A stretch of 64,000 nt of DNA, from assembly GCA_029263715.1 (NCBI GenBank), contig JAJUFP010000007.1, positions 1 through 64,000 on the forward strand, in the 5' to 3' direction. The position numbers and the translations under genes are program-made. Positions 1-9,311 of the stretch are shown here, piece after piece. Within the stretch, counting starts at the first letter, position 1. Each line of letters opens with the position of its first letter. Under the pieces are notes generated by a model. That model made no database searches and was not told the origin of the DNA. It saw only the letters and a list, made by a program, of their open reading frames with translations. This DNA is from Nitrososphaera sp. GTDB taxonomy: Archaea; Thermoproteota; Nitrososphaeria; Nitrososphaerales; Nitrososphaeraceae.

Positions 1-31
1 CCTCCGGGCCCGCTCCTTTGGTTGTTCTTAA

Positions 32-199
32 ATCGGTTTCAGAAATGATGATTGGCGAGTGTCAATATCCGAGACCGAAGCATCGGAAGTCTTCCTGTGT
101 GCCATCAAGAGACATGCAACCCGGTCCAGTTATCTGAATGTACTGAAGAAATTCTTTGACTATCTAGACATTTGCTTACGCCTGTTTACCGGACTTTAG
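32..199 (+). pseudogene. Tyrosine recombinase (integrase) N-terminal remnant
   Basis: A short open frame with no good start codon ends at a TAG at 197-199. Its translation contains ASEVFLCAIKRHATRSSYL followed by a helix ending KKFFDYLDI. This looks like the SAM-like core-binding domain at the N-terminus of tyrosine recombinases, of the kind seen in archaeal integrases. No catalytic domain (R-HxxR-Y) follows, so this is a remnant. It suggests an integrated element once lay at or beyond the left edge. The assignment rests on pattern only. Confidence 0.4.
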
Positions 200-405
200 C
201 ATAATTAAAGCTGGAACAAATTGGCGGAACCAAAAAAATTCGAACAGTTGGTACCTGATCTGCAGATGTCAGCCCCATCGAGTTTGTAGACGAGGCGTAA
301 AAAGGGAGGCTCCTCCTCACACTTGTTTTTGTGTCGCGTTTGCTAGGCAGCAACATAATGCATGCAGTGCAATATAGTGTAATCCTCCGTGTTATATGGC
401 TGTAA
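200..405. other. Noncoding stretch before the SIMPL-chagasin gene
   Basis: No convincing reading frame, tRNA or repeat was seen. It separates the integrase remnant from the first intact gene and presumably holds that gene's promoter. Confidence 0.4.
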
Positions 406-1518
406 ATGCATCTCAGGATAATGACACGACAGCACCAAAACTACGTTATAATTGCAATTGCAATAGTAGTACTTGCAGTACCGTTTAGCTTGCTAATCCA
501 ACACCCGGTAGCGGCATCGGAATCATCGGACACCATAAGAAGCATTTCTGTAACTGGAGTTTCTACGACAAAGGTGACGCCTGACAGAATATCGATCTCT
601 TTTGCTGTAGAGACGCAGGAAAAGACCGCGCAGCAGGCGGCCGGAGCCAACGCAGAGATCGCAGACAGGGTCATTACGTCGCTGGAGGCAGCTGGTGTCC
701 CAGAATCAGAAATAAGCACTTCGTACTATAGCATCTATCCTGTCTACGAGTACCAGGAGGAGCCGGTATCATGCTATGTCGAGAACGACAAGACTTACTG
801 CCCGCCTCCAGTTGGCAGGCAAGTCCTGGTGGGCTATAGGGCTATCAATAGCATAGCAGTGGAAAGCGCAGTATTGGACAAGACCGGGCAGTGGATCGAC
901 GCCGCAGTCGAGGCAGGTGCAAACAGAGTCAACTCACTTTATTTCTCACTTTCACCAGAAAGACAGGACGAGATAAGAAACAGCCTCATCCCTATGGCAG
1001 TGGAGGATGCGAAAAGTAAGGCACAGGCTGCACTTGATCGTCTTGGAGTTTCAATAACAAACGTGCTTACAGTCAACCTTGACAGCTATCCGTCAGTGAT
1101 ATATCCGAAAAGAGGATTTGAATATGCAGCCGGCGCTCCCGCGGCAACGCCTGTAGTACCAGGATCACAAGAAGTCTCAGCAGGCGTACACGTGACATTT
1201 GAAATAGGTGGGCTCCCAGAATCGAGCTCGACAGCCGTGACGGCGTCGGCAGGAGAGAACTTCTCAATCACACTGGATTCAAACCCATCCACGGGTTACC
1301 ATTGGGAGGTGTCTTCAATCGCAAACAACCAGCTTGTGCGGCTTGTCAAGTCCGAGTTCGTGGAAGCAGGCTCTGGTCTTTTGGGAGCAGGTGGTAAGGA
1401 GACTCTTACATTCCAAGCTCTGAAGGAGGGCAAGACAACCATTGTGCTGGACTATGTCCGGTCGTGGGACAAGGACCATCCTGCAGATACCTACATCATC
1501 CAACTGGTTGTGAAATGA
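406..1518 (+). CDS. Secreted SIMPL-domain protein fused to a chagasin-like protease inhibitor
   Basis: A 370-residue exported protein. Residues 10-38 form a hydrophobic signal segment ending VAASES. Residues 45-270 match the SIMPL/DUF541 domain (SISVTGVSTTKVTPDRISI, then a long helical-beta repeat). Residues 280-370 carry the hallmarks of the chagasin/I42 cysteine-protease inhibitor fold: loop NPSTGYHW, a Gly-rich loop GAGGKETLTF and a third loop RSWD in place of the usual RPW. The I42 family blocks papain-like proteases, so an extracellular inhibitor is plausible. SIMPL proteins are usually of unknown role. A second ATG at 421 is an equally good start. Domain calls are confident; function of the fusion is inferred. 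Confidence 0.82.
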   Translation: MHLRIMTRQHQNYVIIAIAIVVLAVPFSLLIQHPVAASESSDTIRSISVTGVSTTKVTPDRISISFAVETQEKTAQQAAGANAEIADRVITSLEAAGVPESEISTSYYSIYPVYEYQEEPVSCYVENDKTYCPPPVGRQVLVGYRAINSIAVESAVLDKTGQWIDAAVEAGANRVNSLYFSLSPERQDEIRNSLIPMAVEDAKSKAQAALDRLGVSITNVLTVNLDSYPSVIYPKRGFEYAAGAPAATPVVPGSQEVSAGVHVTFEIGGLPESSSTAVTASAGENFSITLDSNPSTGYHWEVSSIANNQLVRLVKSEFVEAGSGLLGAGGKETLTFQALKEGKTTIVLDYVRSWDKDHPADTYIIQLVVK

Positions 1519-1693
1519 TCCCCGTGTGACGGAACAGGTGTCCGACCGCCCCAAGGAGATTGGAGGCTGCAGTGCCCACTATTGCTAGGTGCATGTACTG
1601 GGGGCCTCTAGCAACCACGATTGGCAGGTCATTTTATCTGCAGCCATGAAACCGGAAAAGCAATCAACGTACTGCTAAGCAAGTCCGCGCATG

Positions 1694-2755
1694 TTATGCC
1701 AGTTTTTCACCACAGTTACCGCAGAATTTGCTATCTGCAGAATTTTTAGTGCCACATCTTGTACACGTCTTCTCGGACAGGGTTAACGGATTTCCGCAAT
1801 TGCTACAGAACTTTGCCCCTGCAGGAACTTCGGAATGGCATTTTGGACAGTGGGTCTTGGGTGGCGGAATAAGGCTCGATCCGCAGTTACCGCAGAACTT
1901 GTTACTGGCCGGATTCTTTGAGCTGCATGACTGGCAGACGATCAATGGTTGTTGCTGCCCCTGCTGCAGCTGCTGCGCCATCAAAAAGGGCATGGTAAGG
2001 CCGATGCCTGCTCCAAGGCCTGCTGCAGCTGCGCCTCCTTCAGAACCTTTCAGCTCTGTGGCGGTTTCCTTCATGTATTGCATGGTCATAGCTTGAGGGC
2101 CCATTCCAGAAGCAAACCTTCTTGCCTCTTCTGGGATCTTTACGCCTTCAAAGATGCAATCTATTATCTTCAGGCCCATGCGTGCGCCTTCGTTGCTGAT
2201 TATTAGCGCTACTTTGTCGGTAGTCTCGTCCACGTTTTTAACAAGGGCAAAAATATCATGGTTACCAAATTCATCGATTACTCGTTCGTTTACGAATCCT
2301 CTGATGTAGTTTTCTACATCCTTTGAGGTGCTTGCCCCACGGTTGCCAAAGAATTCTATTACAAAGAGTTTTGGATCCTCCACCTTGTACAGTAGGTAGC
2401 CAAAAAATCCTATCTCTGCCTGGTATTTTATGTCGCCGCTTGGGGCAGAGTATCCATTTCCGCCAAAATTGCCGCGGAACTGACTGTTGCTGACGAAAAC
2501 CACTTCGCAGTCAAAAATATCCCCGATTATGCCAATGGCCCTCAAGGCACCCGTGAGCAACGGAATGTTAGCGCTTGTTATCGTATGCCTACCTGGGCCA
2601 AAGACGTCGTATGCCTTTCCATCCCGGAAGAAGACTGCCCATTGGTTTTCCTTGACTATGACCTGGCTTCCGAATTTCAGGTTCAGCTTTTGGAACCTGT
2701 AGGCCATGTCGTTTGGCTCAGAGTAATCCCACGCCACTCTTTCTATTATGGCCAT
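1694..2755 (-). CDS. SPFH-domain protein with three C-terminal zinc ribbons
   Basis: A 353-residue protein. Residues 1-220 resemble the SPFH/band-7 type of the YdjI or virion-core-like group (VIVKENQWAVFFRDGKAYDV, then a beta-rich core). Residues 235-265 are an Ala/Gly/Gln-rich linker with a hydrophobic patch. The tail holds three CxxC-x(10-12)-CxxC zinc ribbons (CQSC..CGNC, CPKC..CSNC, CTRC..CGNC). SPFH proteins oligomerise on membranes and act as scaffolds. It is the last gene of a three-gene operon, with one nucleotide between it and the upstream gene, so the three products probably form one assembly. Confidence 0.8.
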   Translation of the reverse strand: MAIIERVAWDYSEPNDMAYRFQKLNLKFGSQVIVKENQWAVFFRDGKAYDVFGPGRHTITSANIPLLTGALRAIGIIGDIFDCEVVFVSNSQFRGNFGGNGYSAPSGDIKYQAEIGFFGYLLYKVEDPKLFVIEFFGNRGASTSKDVENYIRGFVNERVIDEFGNHDIFALVKNVDETTDKVALIISNEGARMGLKIIDCIFEGVKIPEEARRFASGMGPQAMTMQYMKETATELKGSEGGAAAAGLGAGIGLTMPFLMAQQLQQGQQQPLIVCQSCSSKNPASNKFCGNCGSSLIPPPKTHCPKCHSEVPAGAKFCSNCGNPLTLSEKTCTRCGTKNSADSKFCGNCGEKLA

Positions 2756-2756
2756 G

Positions 2757-3260
2757 CTAATCTTCGCCTCCCTTGGTCAAGATTTCTTCTCTCCTGTTCC
2801 ATTTTGACTCAAGGGCAAGTATTAAGGATTTGATGTTCCTAACTTTGGCTACAAAGTCATCCGTATTCTGACGTTCGCTGTCTGCATACATTTCCTCGAT
2901 TGCCTTCTTTATCTCTGCAATATCTTGTTCAAGGGCCTTGTCATGGTCAAGTATCTTTTGCAGCTCTGTCTCTCTTATATGGCCCGTTCTATCAAAAAGT
3001 CCCGCATAGCCGTAATCCGCGTGATGAACTTTTTCTGCAATCCTGTCGATAACCTGGATGACTTTTTTGAATTCATCGCCGGCCATGCCTCTTTTTAATG
3101 CCGACAGGTAGATCTCTTCCCAGGTCTTGCGCATTGCCTTAAAGTCTGCAAAATAACCGTCCCGAAGCTGCTTGTCAAGATCGCGAAGGTCTTCCTTTGT
3201 TGCATAGCCTGCTCCAAAAAGGTTTTCAATCTTTGCCAGTATTCCAGTTTTTTCAGACAA
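2757..3260 (-). CDS. Helical protein of the SPFH/zinc-ribbon operon
   Basis: A 167-residue, highly charged and mostly helical protein with no recognised domain. Predicted helices such as LDKQLRDGYFADFKAM and HDKALEQDIAEIKKAIEEMY suggest coiled coil. It lies 11 nt after the zinc-ribbon gene and 1 nt before the SPFH gene, so translation is likely coupled. I do not recognise the family; a scaffold or adaptor role is inference from context. Confidence 0.7.
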   Translation of the reverse strand: MSEKTGILAKIENLFGAGYATKEDLRDLDKQLRDGYFADFKAMRKTWEEIYLSALKRGMAGDEFKKVIQVIDRIAEKVHHADYGYAGLFDRTGHIRETELQKILDHDKALEQDIAEIKKAIEEMYADSERQNTDDFVAKVRNIKSLILALESKWNRREEILTKGGED

Positions 3261-3271
3261 GTTCTGTCCCC

Positions 3272-4456
3272 CTAAAACAGTTTGACAATCGGTCTTCCTC
3301 CACCCAACACTTTGCCTTCAGATCCATCTACCAGAATCTGGTAATTATCTCCTTCTAGTGAGTAGTGGACAAACCAGATTGGCGCATGGATAAGCTCGCC
3401 GTCGCCCAATCTGATGTCACACCCACAGTCGTACAGCGAATCGACTCTGCTTGCTGCATGCCGCCTTTCTTTTGCATCCACCTCCGCTCTGGTCTTGTCC
3501 CTTGCCTCTTGCTCGTCAAGCTCCATGTTTAGAAATTCCGCGTCTTCTGGAACCTTGCCTACATCAAAGGGGATCTTTTTCGTAATTGGTATGTTAAAGT
3601 ATGTTATCTCTGAAATGGACACGTTTCTTGCAATGACCGTCCACGTATAGTGCGAGGAAAACGAGTCTGAAACCCTCCTTGAATGGTTGCCCTTCTGCTG
3701 CATCTCCGAATATGCGCTTACCGCAGCCAAAAGCACCTTACCAAATCTGGACAGCTTGCCGGATTTCTTGTCAGAGATGGCTTCCTGTGCCTGATGTATC
3801 TCGCCAGAAATGCCAGCTCCGGCAATACCGCTGAACCGTGTTGTGGCGTCAACTTCAAACACCCAGAACGGGACAAAGCGCAATTTCGTGCGTATGATCT
3901 TTGCCTCTTTTGCGACGCCGGTCCTGAATAGCCCCCGGTCCATGTATCTCTGTGCGGCCTCGACGGCCTGCTGTACAAAAAGATGGTTCTCAAGCATGCT
4001 GTGTTTTCGGATCTTGGCCAGCAGACCCGATATTATTGTCAGCTTGCAATAATTGCATGTCACTACGAGGTATTCTTGGCTCACGTTCAGAGGCGCTCCG
4101 CATCGCGTGCAGTTTGTGGGCAGGGTCTGAACATCTGCATCTGGATTTTTTGTCTCCGTCTTCATTTGTGATTCCATTTGGCGCTGTATTTCCGCGAGGT
4201 CTTGTTTGATTATCTGCTGCAACTGCTCGTCATCTTCAATACCAAAAAAGGAGAACGTATCGGCGTCTTCCTTGATGCTAATCGATCTATCTTTCCCAAA
4301 ATTTCCGGGTTCTTTTAACTCAATGGTCATCCGCGAGTCGTCTTCCTTTACAAAGGAGTGGATCTTGTAGCCGTTTTCTTCCAGCGAGGATTGCAGCTGT
4401 TGCTGCAAATACGTGATATCTGATCCTTTCTTTTTATATTGAATCATGGATCCCAC
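3272..4456 (-). CDS. Zinc-ribbon protein, first gene of SPFH operon
   Basis: A 394-residue soluble protein. Residues 1-100 are charged; a zinc ribbon CTRCGAPL..CNYC sits near residue 117-140. The rest is a mixed alpha/beta region with a second cysteine pair in YDCGCDI near residue 345, followed by strand-rich sequence containing PIWFVHYSLEG, reminiscent of proteins that pair with SPFH/YdjI-type scaffolds. ATG at 4447 (residue 4) is an alternative start. A TATA-like AATATATTTC at 4496-4505 on this strand fits a promoter for the whole operon. Function unknown. Confidence 0.75.
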   Translation of the reverse strand: MGSMIQYKKKGSDITYLQQQLQSSLEENGYKIHSFVKEDDSRMTIELKEPGNFGKDRSISIKEDADTFSFFGIEDDEQLQQIIKQDLAEIQRQMESQMKTETKNPDADVQTLPTNCTRCGAPLNVSQEYLVVTCNYCKLTIISGLLAKIRKHSMLENHLFVQQAVEAAQRYMDRGLFRTGVAKEAKIIRTKLRFVPFWVFEVDATTRFSGIAGAGISGEIHQAQEAISDKKSGKLSRFGKVLLAAVSAYSEMQQKGNHSRRVSDSFSSHYTWTVIARNVSISEITYFNIPITKKIPFDVGKVPEDAEFLNMELDEQEARDKTRAEVDAKERRHAASRVDSLYDCGCDIRLGDGELIHAPIWFVHYSLEGDNYQILVDGSEGKVLGGGRPIVKLF

Positions 4457-4724
4457 GCCGATGTTTCCTGCAGTCTTTGTAATGCCGCAAGTCTCAGAAA
4501 TATATTCTGGTTACAAGTCCGCCATCGGTGGGGTGATGGTAACTGCCACGCAATCCGGCAATGCGAGATATCCGTCCTAAAACGCAACAACATAAAACAG
4601 TCCAGTACTTGAATAATAGCATATAGTGTACTTTGTCTTGCACATCATTGCTAGATGACCGTGCTTGGCCTTGGGCGACGACGTATCAAGACATCAAATT
4701 GGGTGTCTATTCAATTCTGGATCT

Positions 4725-6986
4725 TCAGCCTGTCCCTTTGCCTTTTCTTCCGGTTCTTTTCGATGTATCGGTAGGCCTTTCAGTTGCAACAGTGGAGAAT
4801 GAAACACTGGTCTCGCTGCGTCCACCGCTGTCCTCTACGACCAATTTGCATTCATGCTTGCCCCTGCCGGGTGCAACTGTCCAAACATCAAGGCCGCGCC
4901 CAACTTCCTTGCCGTCCACAATCCAAACACAGGATTTGGGCTCTATCAACTGGCCTGTAGATGTGCTGACTGCGGCCAACAGTCTCAGCGGCGAGCCAGC
5001 AATCAACTCCGATCCGTTTGCCGGGTGAAGAATGGAGATTGTGGGGGCGCGCCTTGGCAGGTTGACTGGTTTTGAATCCATGGTGCTGGTAAAGAACCCG
5101 TCATGCACCAGCAGTCTGAAAACAACCGGCCCGGAGGGCAGGTCTGAAAGGCTGAATTTGTATTTGTTATCCTTGATGCCCACTGCTAGGCTGTTCCATG
5201 ATCTTCCTTCGTCTTTGGAAAACTGTAGCGAGAATTCGGCAGTTTCAGTGCTGCGCTCTGCCGTCCATGACGCATGGCCAAAGGACCGCGCGACTTTGAC
5301 GTTGAATTCAGAGATCTTGGGTTCTCTGTCTGGAGCATTACGGGTCCAGATTATCCTACTGGGCTCCTTTTCCTGTCTCTGGACTATGCGCAGCGCGGCT
5401 CCCGGCTCGAGATCCGGGACAAGGGCCTGAAAAGAGTAAGGTTCACGATCGCGATGCGGACCCTTGTCGTGGCAACAATGGCAGCCATGCGATTCCAGTT
5501 GCATCACCGGCGCGCTGGCAACCACCTTTCCTTCCCTTCCAATCAGCTGCGCTGTCAATTCGGTCTGGACAGCATCGCTTACTACCGGGATGGCCATGAC
5601 GCGCATTACGCTTTGCACCTGTATCTCGCGTTCCTCATTTACCACGCCTATGATAGAGATAACCTTCCTAGCCTTCATTCGCAGGTCTCCTGGACCGATT
5701 TCCCAGGGCGGTGGATCCGGTATGTACTCCCAAGGCCATAAGAATGGATCCACCAATTTCGGTATCCTCCATTTGGGGCCCACATCCTGCGGGTCAAACT
5801 TGGCGTTGTCGATAAGCCGCGCATGATGGTAAAGCGAGATCCATCTTGGAGAGCAATAGGACATGTAGTCTTTTTCCGATGGGGGATGAATGATCCCGTT
5901 GTTGATGTCAAGGCCGTATTCGCCCAGGGAGGCTGTCGGCGAATTTACCGGGTCGTAGGGTTCGTAGGCTGGATAGTTGGGGTCACCGGGCGTCCCGCAT
6001 GGTCCATGGGCCAGACCAGCTCCGTGGCCGACTTCGTGGGCCATGGTAACCTGCCGGCCGTTGGGACCGGTGCTTACGCCGCTTGACTCGCATCCACCTA
6101 CGTTCTGGATGGGCGTTCCAGCCGGCAGCAGACCGTAATAGATAACATCACTGCGGTTGCCGTCGTTGGCCTTTATCTGCGCCACGGCCGCGTTGAGGTT
6201 GAGCCACTGCGTTGAGCAGCCGCCGGGGTTCGTGGCCATCCCCGTCAGTGGCGTGCTCCACTGCATCGTGCCGGCGCTGGAAAATATCCCCTGCGACTGG
6301 ACTGGATTGGTGGTAAGAGTCCATGCCGCCGTTGCCTGCAGGTCTGCCAGGGTTGGGGCCGGCAGGTTGATATTTGGCGGGTTATTGGGGTTGACCGTCG
6401 GATCCGGCCCGTTGTAGCTTATCAGTATACCGCGCAACCGCAATGTCTGCAAAAGAGTGACGTCCAGCATTATTTCATGCGTGTCAAGGGGGCTGTCGGA
6501 TGCGCCTCCCTGCTGCCATATCCGTGCGCGGATGCGAAGTTTGCCCCACATGATGTCTGCCGGGATGATAAAGTTAAGGGATGAAAAAATGGAGGAGCGC
6601 TCTGTGGCATAGTCCGGGTTGCTCTGCGTTGTTACGGATCCCGGCGACAGCGGAGACAGCGTGGCGACGTTATCCCATATGGCGCCGATGGGCGAAATGT
6701 TTCTGTCAATCACTAGTTCACCAGTCACGGTCTGATCGCCTCCAAGAATGCCGCTTCGAACATACACCCGAGCCCACGCCGGCTTTTTTGCCACCAGTGT
6801 TGCCATGTTATCGTTGCCGCGGTCGTTTGGGTCTGTCAGATGGCGGCTTGCCTTGTAATACTGGATGCCCTGGGTAACCTCCACCCCGTCTATTATTGGG
6901 TTGAAAAGATTTCTGATTCTAAGTATGGCGCGTGCAAGTTCCACCCGTTCAGTCAAAGTATCTGGGAATCGGCCTGATACCCACAT
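4725..6986 (-). CDS. Large zincin metalloprotease
   Basis: A 753-residue protein with the extended zinc site HEVGHGAGLAH near residues 315-325, matching the metzincin-type HExxHxxGxxH, and a downstream Met-turn candidate DYMSYC near residue 375. The N-terminal 200 residues are beta-rich (VEVTQGIQYYKAS, ARVYVRSG). The C-terminal half holds Ig-like beta-sandwich segments; one contains a Cys/His cluster GCHCCHDK near residue 500. No signal peptide is visible at the annotated start, unusual for this sort of protease. An earlier TTG/GTG start is possible. Substrate unknown. Confidence 0.8.
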   Translation of the reverse strand: MWVSGRFPDTLTERVELARAILRIRNLFNPIIDGVEVTQGIQYYKASRHLTDPNDRGNDNMATLVAKKPAWARVYVRSGILGGDQTVTGELVIDRNISPIGAIWDNVATLSPLSPGSVTTQSNPDYATERSSIFSSLNFIIPADIMWGKLRIRARIWQQGGASDSPLDTHEIMLDVTLLQTLRLRGILISYNGPDPTVNPNNPPNINLPAPTLADLQATAAWTLTTNPVQSQGIFSSAGTMQWSTPLTGMATNPGGCSTQWLNLNAAVAQIKANDGNRSDVIYYGLLPAGTPIQNVGGCESSGVSTGPNGRQVTMAHEVGHGAGLAHGPCGTPGDPNYPAYEPYDPVNSPTASLGEYGLDINNGIIHPPSEKDYMSYCSPRWISLYHHARLIDNAKFDPQDVGPKWRIPKLVDPFLWPWEYIPDPPPWEIGPGDLRMKARKVISIIGVVNEEREIQVQSVMRVMAIPVVSDAVQTELTAQLIGREGKVVASAPVMQLESHGCHCCHDKGPHRDREPYSFQALVPDLEPGAALRIVQRQEKEPSRIIWTRNAPDREPKISEFNVKVARSFGHASWTAERSTETAEFSLQFSKDEGRSWNSLAVGIKDNKYKFSLSDLPSGPVVFRLLVHDGFFTSTMDSKPVNLPRRAPTISILHPANGSELIAGSPLRLLAAVSTSTGQLIEPKSCVWIVDGKEVGRGLDVWTVAPGRGKHECKLVVEDSGGRSETSVSFSTVATERPTDTSKRTGRKGKGTG

Positions 6987-7159
6987 GACTTTGAATAGTT
7001 GCTCAACTATTTGAGGATTTTGTGTTAAATCAATATTTCTGGATTATTGTTTCGTATTTTTATTCCGGATCCAAAGAGATGCTGAGATTGATGATATCCT
7101 CGGTCGCTTCATGGTGGAAACCAGCTAATGGCAAATCCAAGAATACAAAGTAGAAACGG

Positions 7160-7255
7160 ATGAAAAAACCTATTACAAAATCTGGACATACCTATATTGT
7201 TGATGCTTTGGGTTACAAAGGCATAAAGAAGCAAGGTGCAAGGTGGTTTGACTAG
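7160..7255 (+). other. Possible gene remnant before the small Ig-like ORF
   Basis: A 31-codon frame (ATG at 7160) and an overlapping frame reading QEYKVETDEKTYYKIW look like pieces of a decayed gene rather than an intact one. No family can be named. It overlaps the start of the next frame by 20 nt. Confidence 0.2.
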
Positions 7256-7526
7256 CGGGCAAACATCAAGACAGAAGCCGGGAACAACGCCAAAGAGTCA
7301 GCAGAGAACCTTTGCCTACGAAAACCTGGTCAATCCATTAAAGCCATCAACGTTTGAAGTACGGATTCTGGACAGCGAACTCAACCCCTTCACTGATATA
7401 GAATTTAATGTAAAGATAGGTGCCGCCACTGTAACAAAAAAGACCGGTTCGGATGGAATATTTAGAGTGCCAAAACCAAAGGGTGGAGAAATCGGGCTGT
7501 CTTTTAGAGAAGAGCAGAACGTCTAG
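7236..7526 (+). CDS. Small carboxypeptidase-regulatory-like beta-sandwich protein
   Basis: A 96-residue protein from a GTG start. Residues 30-95 (FEVRILDSELNPFTDIEFNV, then TKKTGSDGIFRVPKPKGG) look like a transthyretin/CarboxypepD_reg-like beta-sandwich: a strand, a substitution/extension loop and a turn with DGIFRVPKP. The same sort of fold occurs at the C-terminus of the peptidoglycan-binding protein encoded nearby on the other strand, so they may belong to one functional set. Convergent with the amidase-like gene. Start uncertain. Confidence 0.5.
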   Translation: MQGGLTSGQTSRQKPGTTPKSQQRTFAYENLVNPLKPSTFEVRILDSELNPFTDIEFNVKIGAATVTKKTGSDGIFRVPKPKGGEIGLSFREEQNV

Positions 7527-7556
7527 TTGCAAATACAACGAATTTTCTGATTATAA

Positions 7557-9308
7557 TCACGGGATACTTACCAGCACTGCCTGTCTGTCTATTCCTTCGT
7601 CTGCAGGATCGAGTTTGATTATGTGAATATCTTTAAACGGCCCGTTATGGAGGTCGTATCCTCCGGTAGTCCTTCCTGCAGTAGTATCTGTTGTCCAGTA
7701 AGGCCGCAAAGGCCTAGGTACGGCGTTGCCACCGTCACGAGTAAGTCTCCAGACCTTGTGCACCCGTACCGCCCCACGTGAGCTGGTGGCCTCCCATCCG
7801 GCATAATCGATTGCTAAAATTCCGCTGTTGCCGCGAGGGGTATTCGGAGTGTCGATCAACAGTCTATGAACCGACCGTATAATTCCCACATGCCCTGATC
7901 TGCTGTTATTCACATTATGAGCCACGAGTATCATAACGTCACCGTCTGAGATTCGATCGTTGATCTGTGTTTCAAGAGTTCTTGCCCTGTTTTCTGGAGC
8001 AGGATCAAAATTACTTACAAGCTCACCATATTTCTGGCCAAATACGTCTTCCAGATCGGTTCTGTCGTGTTCCCTTGCATCTTCCGCAATGCGCGTTAAC
8101 ATGTTAGCCAGTGGGTAGCTTAACACGCGATGATTCGCTATATTGGCAGCACTATCGCATGCTCCAGTATGGTTCGGGACGTTGCGCATTCGGAACACGG
8201 GAACTTTAATTCCAGATCTCCAGCATATATCGAGAGCAAAGATGTTGCATTTGTTAAAAGTACCATATCCGCCTTTGGGACGAAAGCGCAGGTCATGCCC
8301 GTTATGCGTTATTGGAGTCATGTCCCCCGGCTCGTCTATTCGCAAGAGTGGTAGAGTACCGGCTGGCAGTGAAGGACTCGTCAAACTCCTATCGGCGCGC
8401 CACCTGTCCTGAAAGTTGGCGGGGTCTACGGCGGACTCGGCCTCAGAATCAACTGTCTGCATGGGCTCACTTAGAGTAGTGCTGTCATTTACCACGACCT
8501 TGAATCTTTTTGCAGCAGTAAGGGGTCCAGAGTTGCCAGAACCTAAAATAACATTGCCAAGCTGGTGAAAGTTCTGGGGGTCTTCAGTATCAAAGGTCGG
8601 TGCGCCGGGAGAGGCAGGAACAGTACCATTGGCCCAGAACGGGTACACAGAGATGGAGAAATTGTCATCATCGGCTAGATTTTCTCCTCTCCCGTCATAA
8701 AACTTCAGTTTTCCTTGGTCTGAAAGGTGCCCCTCTATGTCTGCAGCAAATGTCCTTGAAGTTGTTCCGACAAGGACAGTAAAATCTGTGAAATGGAAAA
8801 CTGCGGAATCCCGTGGTCTTGCATTTGAGCCCGAGTCAACGCAGACCAGCACCGGCGATGTTTTTGCAACAGGCTGTGTAACGACTCTGTCAGGTGGATT
8901 TGGAGGAAAACGCTGGACGCCCCCGGCAAAAATTCTAAAACCAATATCATAAACAATTTCGTGGGGCTCATCGGGATCTTTTAATACATTTATCGTCACA
9001 AAATCCGAGTCGTTCTGCCCCTGAAATTTAAACTTGAAAAAATCCCCTGTCTTGCTGTCGTCGTTACTGACGCTCTGAATGGTGGGAGGCGAGGCTGGCG
9101 TAAAGGTGAAGCGTGGTGCGCTGGCATTTCTGTTGATAGTCCCGTTGAAAATTGCAAGAGGATCTTCTGGACCTGTCTGGCCTCGACGAAGTTCTGTTTC
9201 AAACAGCCTCACTTCAACATTTTCCGGAGCGCCATTCCACCGGTCGATCCGAATCTCGACCTTTCTTTCAGCCTTGTTTATTACGTGCCAGTGGGCCCGG
9301 AAACTCAA
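7557..9308 (-). CDS. Putative CHAP/NlpC-like peptidoglycan amidase
   Basis: A 583-residue protein. Residues 1-330 are beta-rich (WNGAPENVEVRLFETELRRG and similar), possibly Ig-like domains. Near residue 365 is GTFNKCNIFALDICWRSG; N-K-C-N-x-F is the usual nucleophile-Cys motif of papain-like CHAP/NlpC-P60 amidases. The expected His follows in SRSGHVGIIRSVH near residue 480, and a polar residue in LAIDYAGWE near 510. It is 3 nt downstream of the PG-binding gene, so the two form an operon and probably work as one hydrolase system. No signal peptide is visible. Archaea of this group lack peptidoglycan, so a bacterial target is inferred. Confidence 0.55.
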   Translation of the reverse strand: MSFRAHWHVINKAERKVEIRIDRWNGAPENVEVRLFETELRRGQTGPEDPLAIFNGTINRNASAPRFTFTPASPPTIQSVSNDDSKTGDFFKFKFQGQNDSDFVTINVLKDPDEPHEIVYDIGFRIFAGGVQRFPPNPPDRVVTQPVAKTSPVLVCVDSGSNARPRDSAVFHFTDFTVLVGTTSRTFAADIEGHLSDQGKLKFYDGRGENLADDDNFSISVYPFWANGTVPASPGAPTFDTEDPQNFHQLGNVILGSGNSGPLTAAKRFKVVVNDSTTLSEPMQTVDSEAESAVDPANFQDRWRADRSLTSPSLPAGTLPLLRIDEPGDMTPITHNGHDLRFRPKGGYGTFNKCNIFALDICWRSGIKVPVFRMRNVPNHTGACDSAANIANHRVLSYPLANMLTRIAEDAREHDRTDLEDVFGQKYGELVSNFDPAPENRARTLETQINDRISDGDVMILVAHNVNNSRSGHVGIIRSVHRLLIDTPNTPRGNSGILAIDYAGWEATSSRGAVRVHKVWRLTRDGGNAVPRPLRPYWTTDTTAGRTTGGYDLHNGPFKDIHIIKLDPADEGIDRQAVLVSIP

Positions 9309-9311
9309 CTC

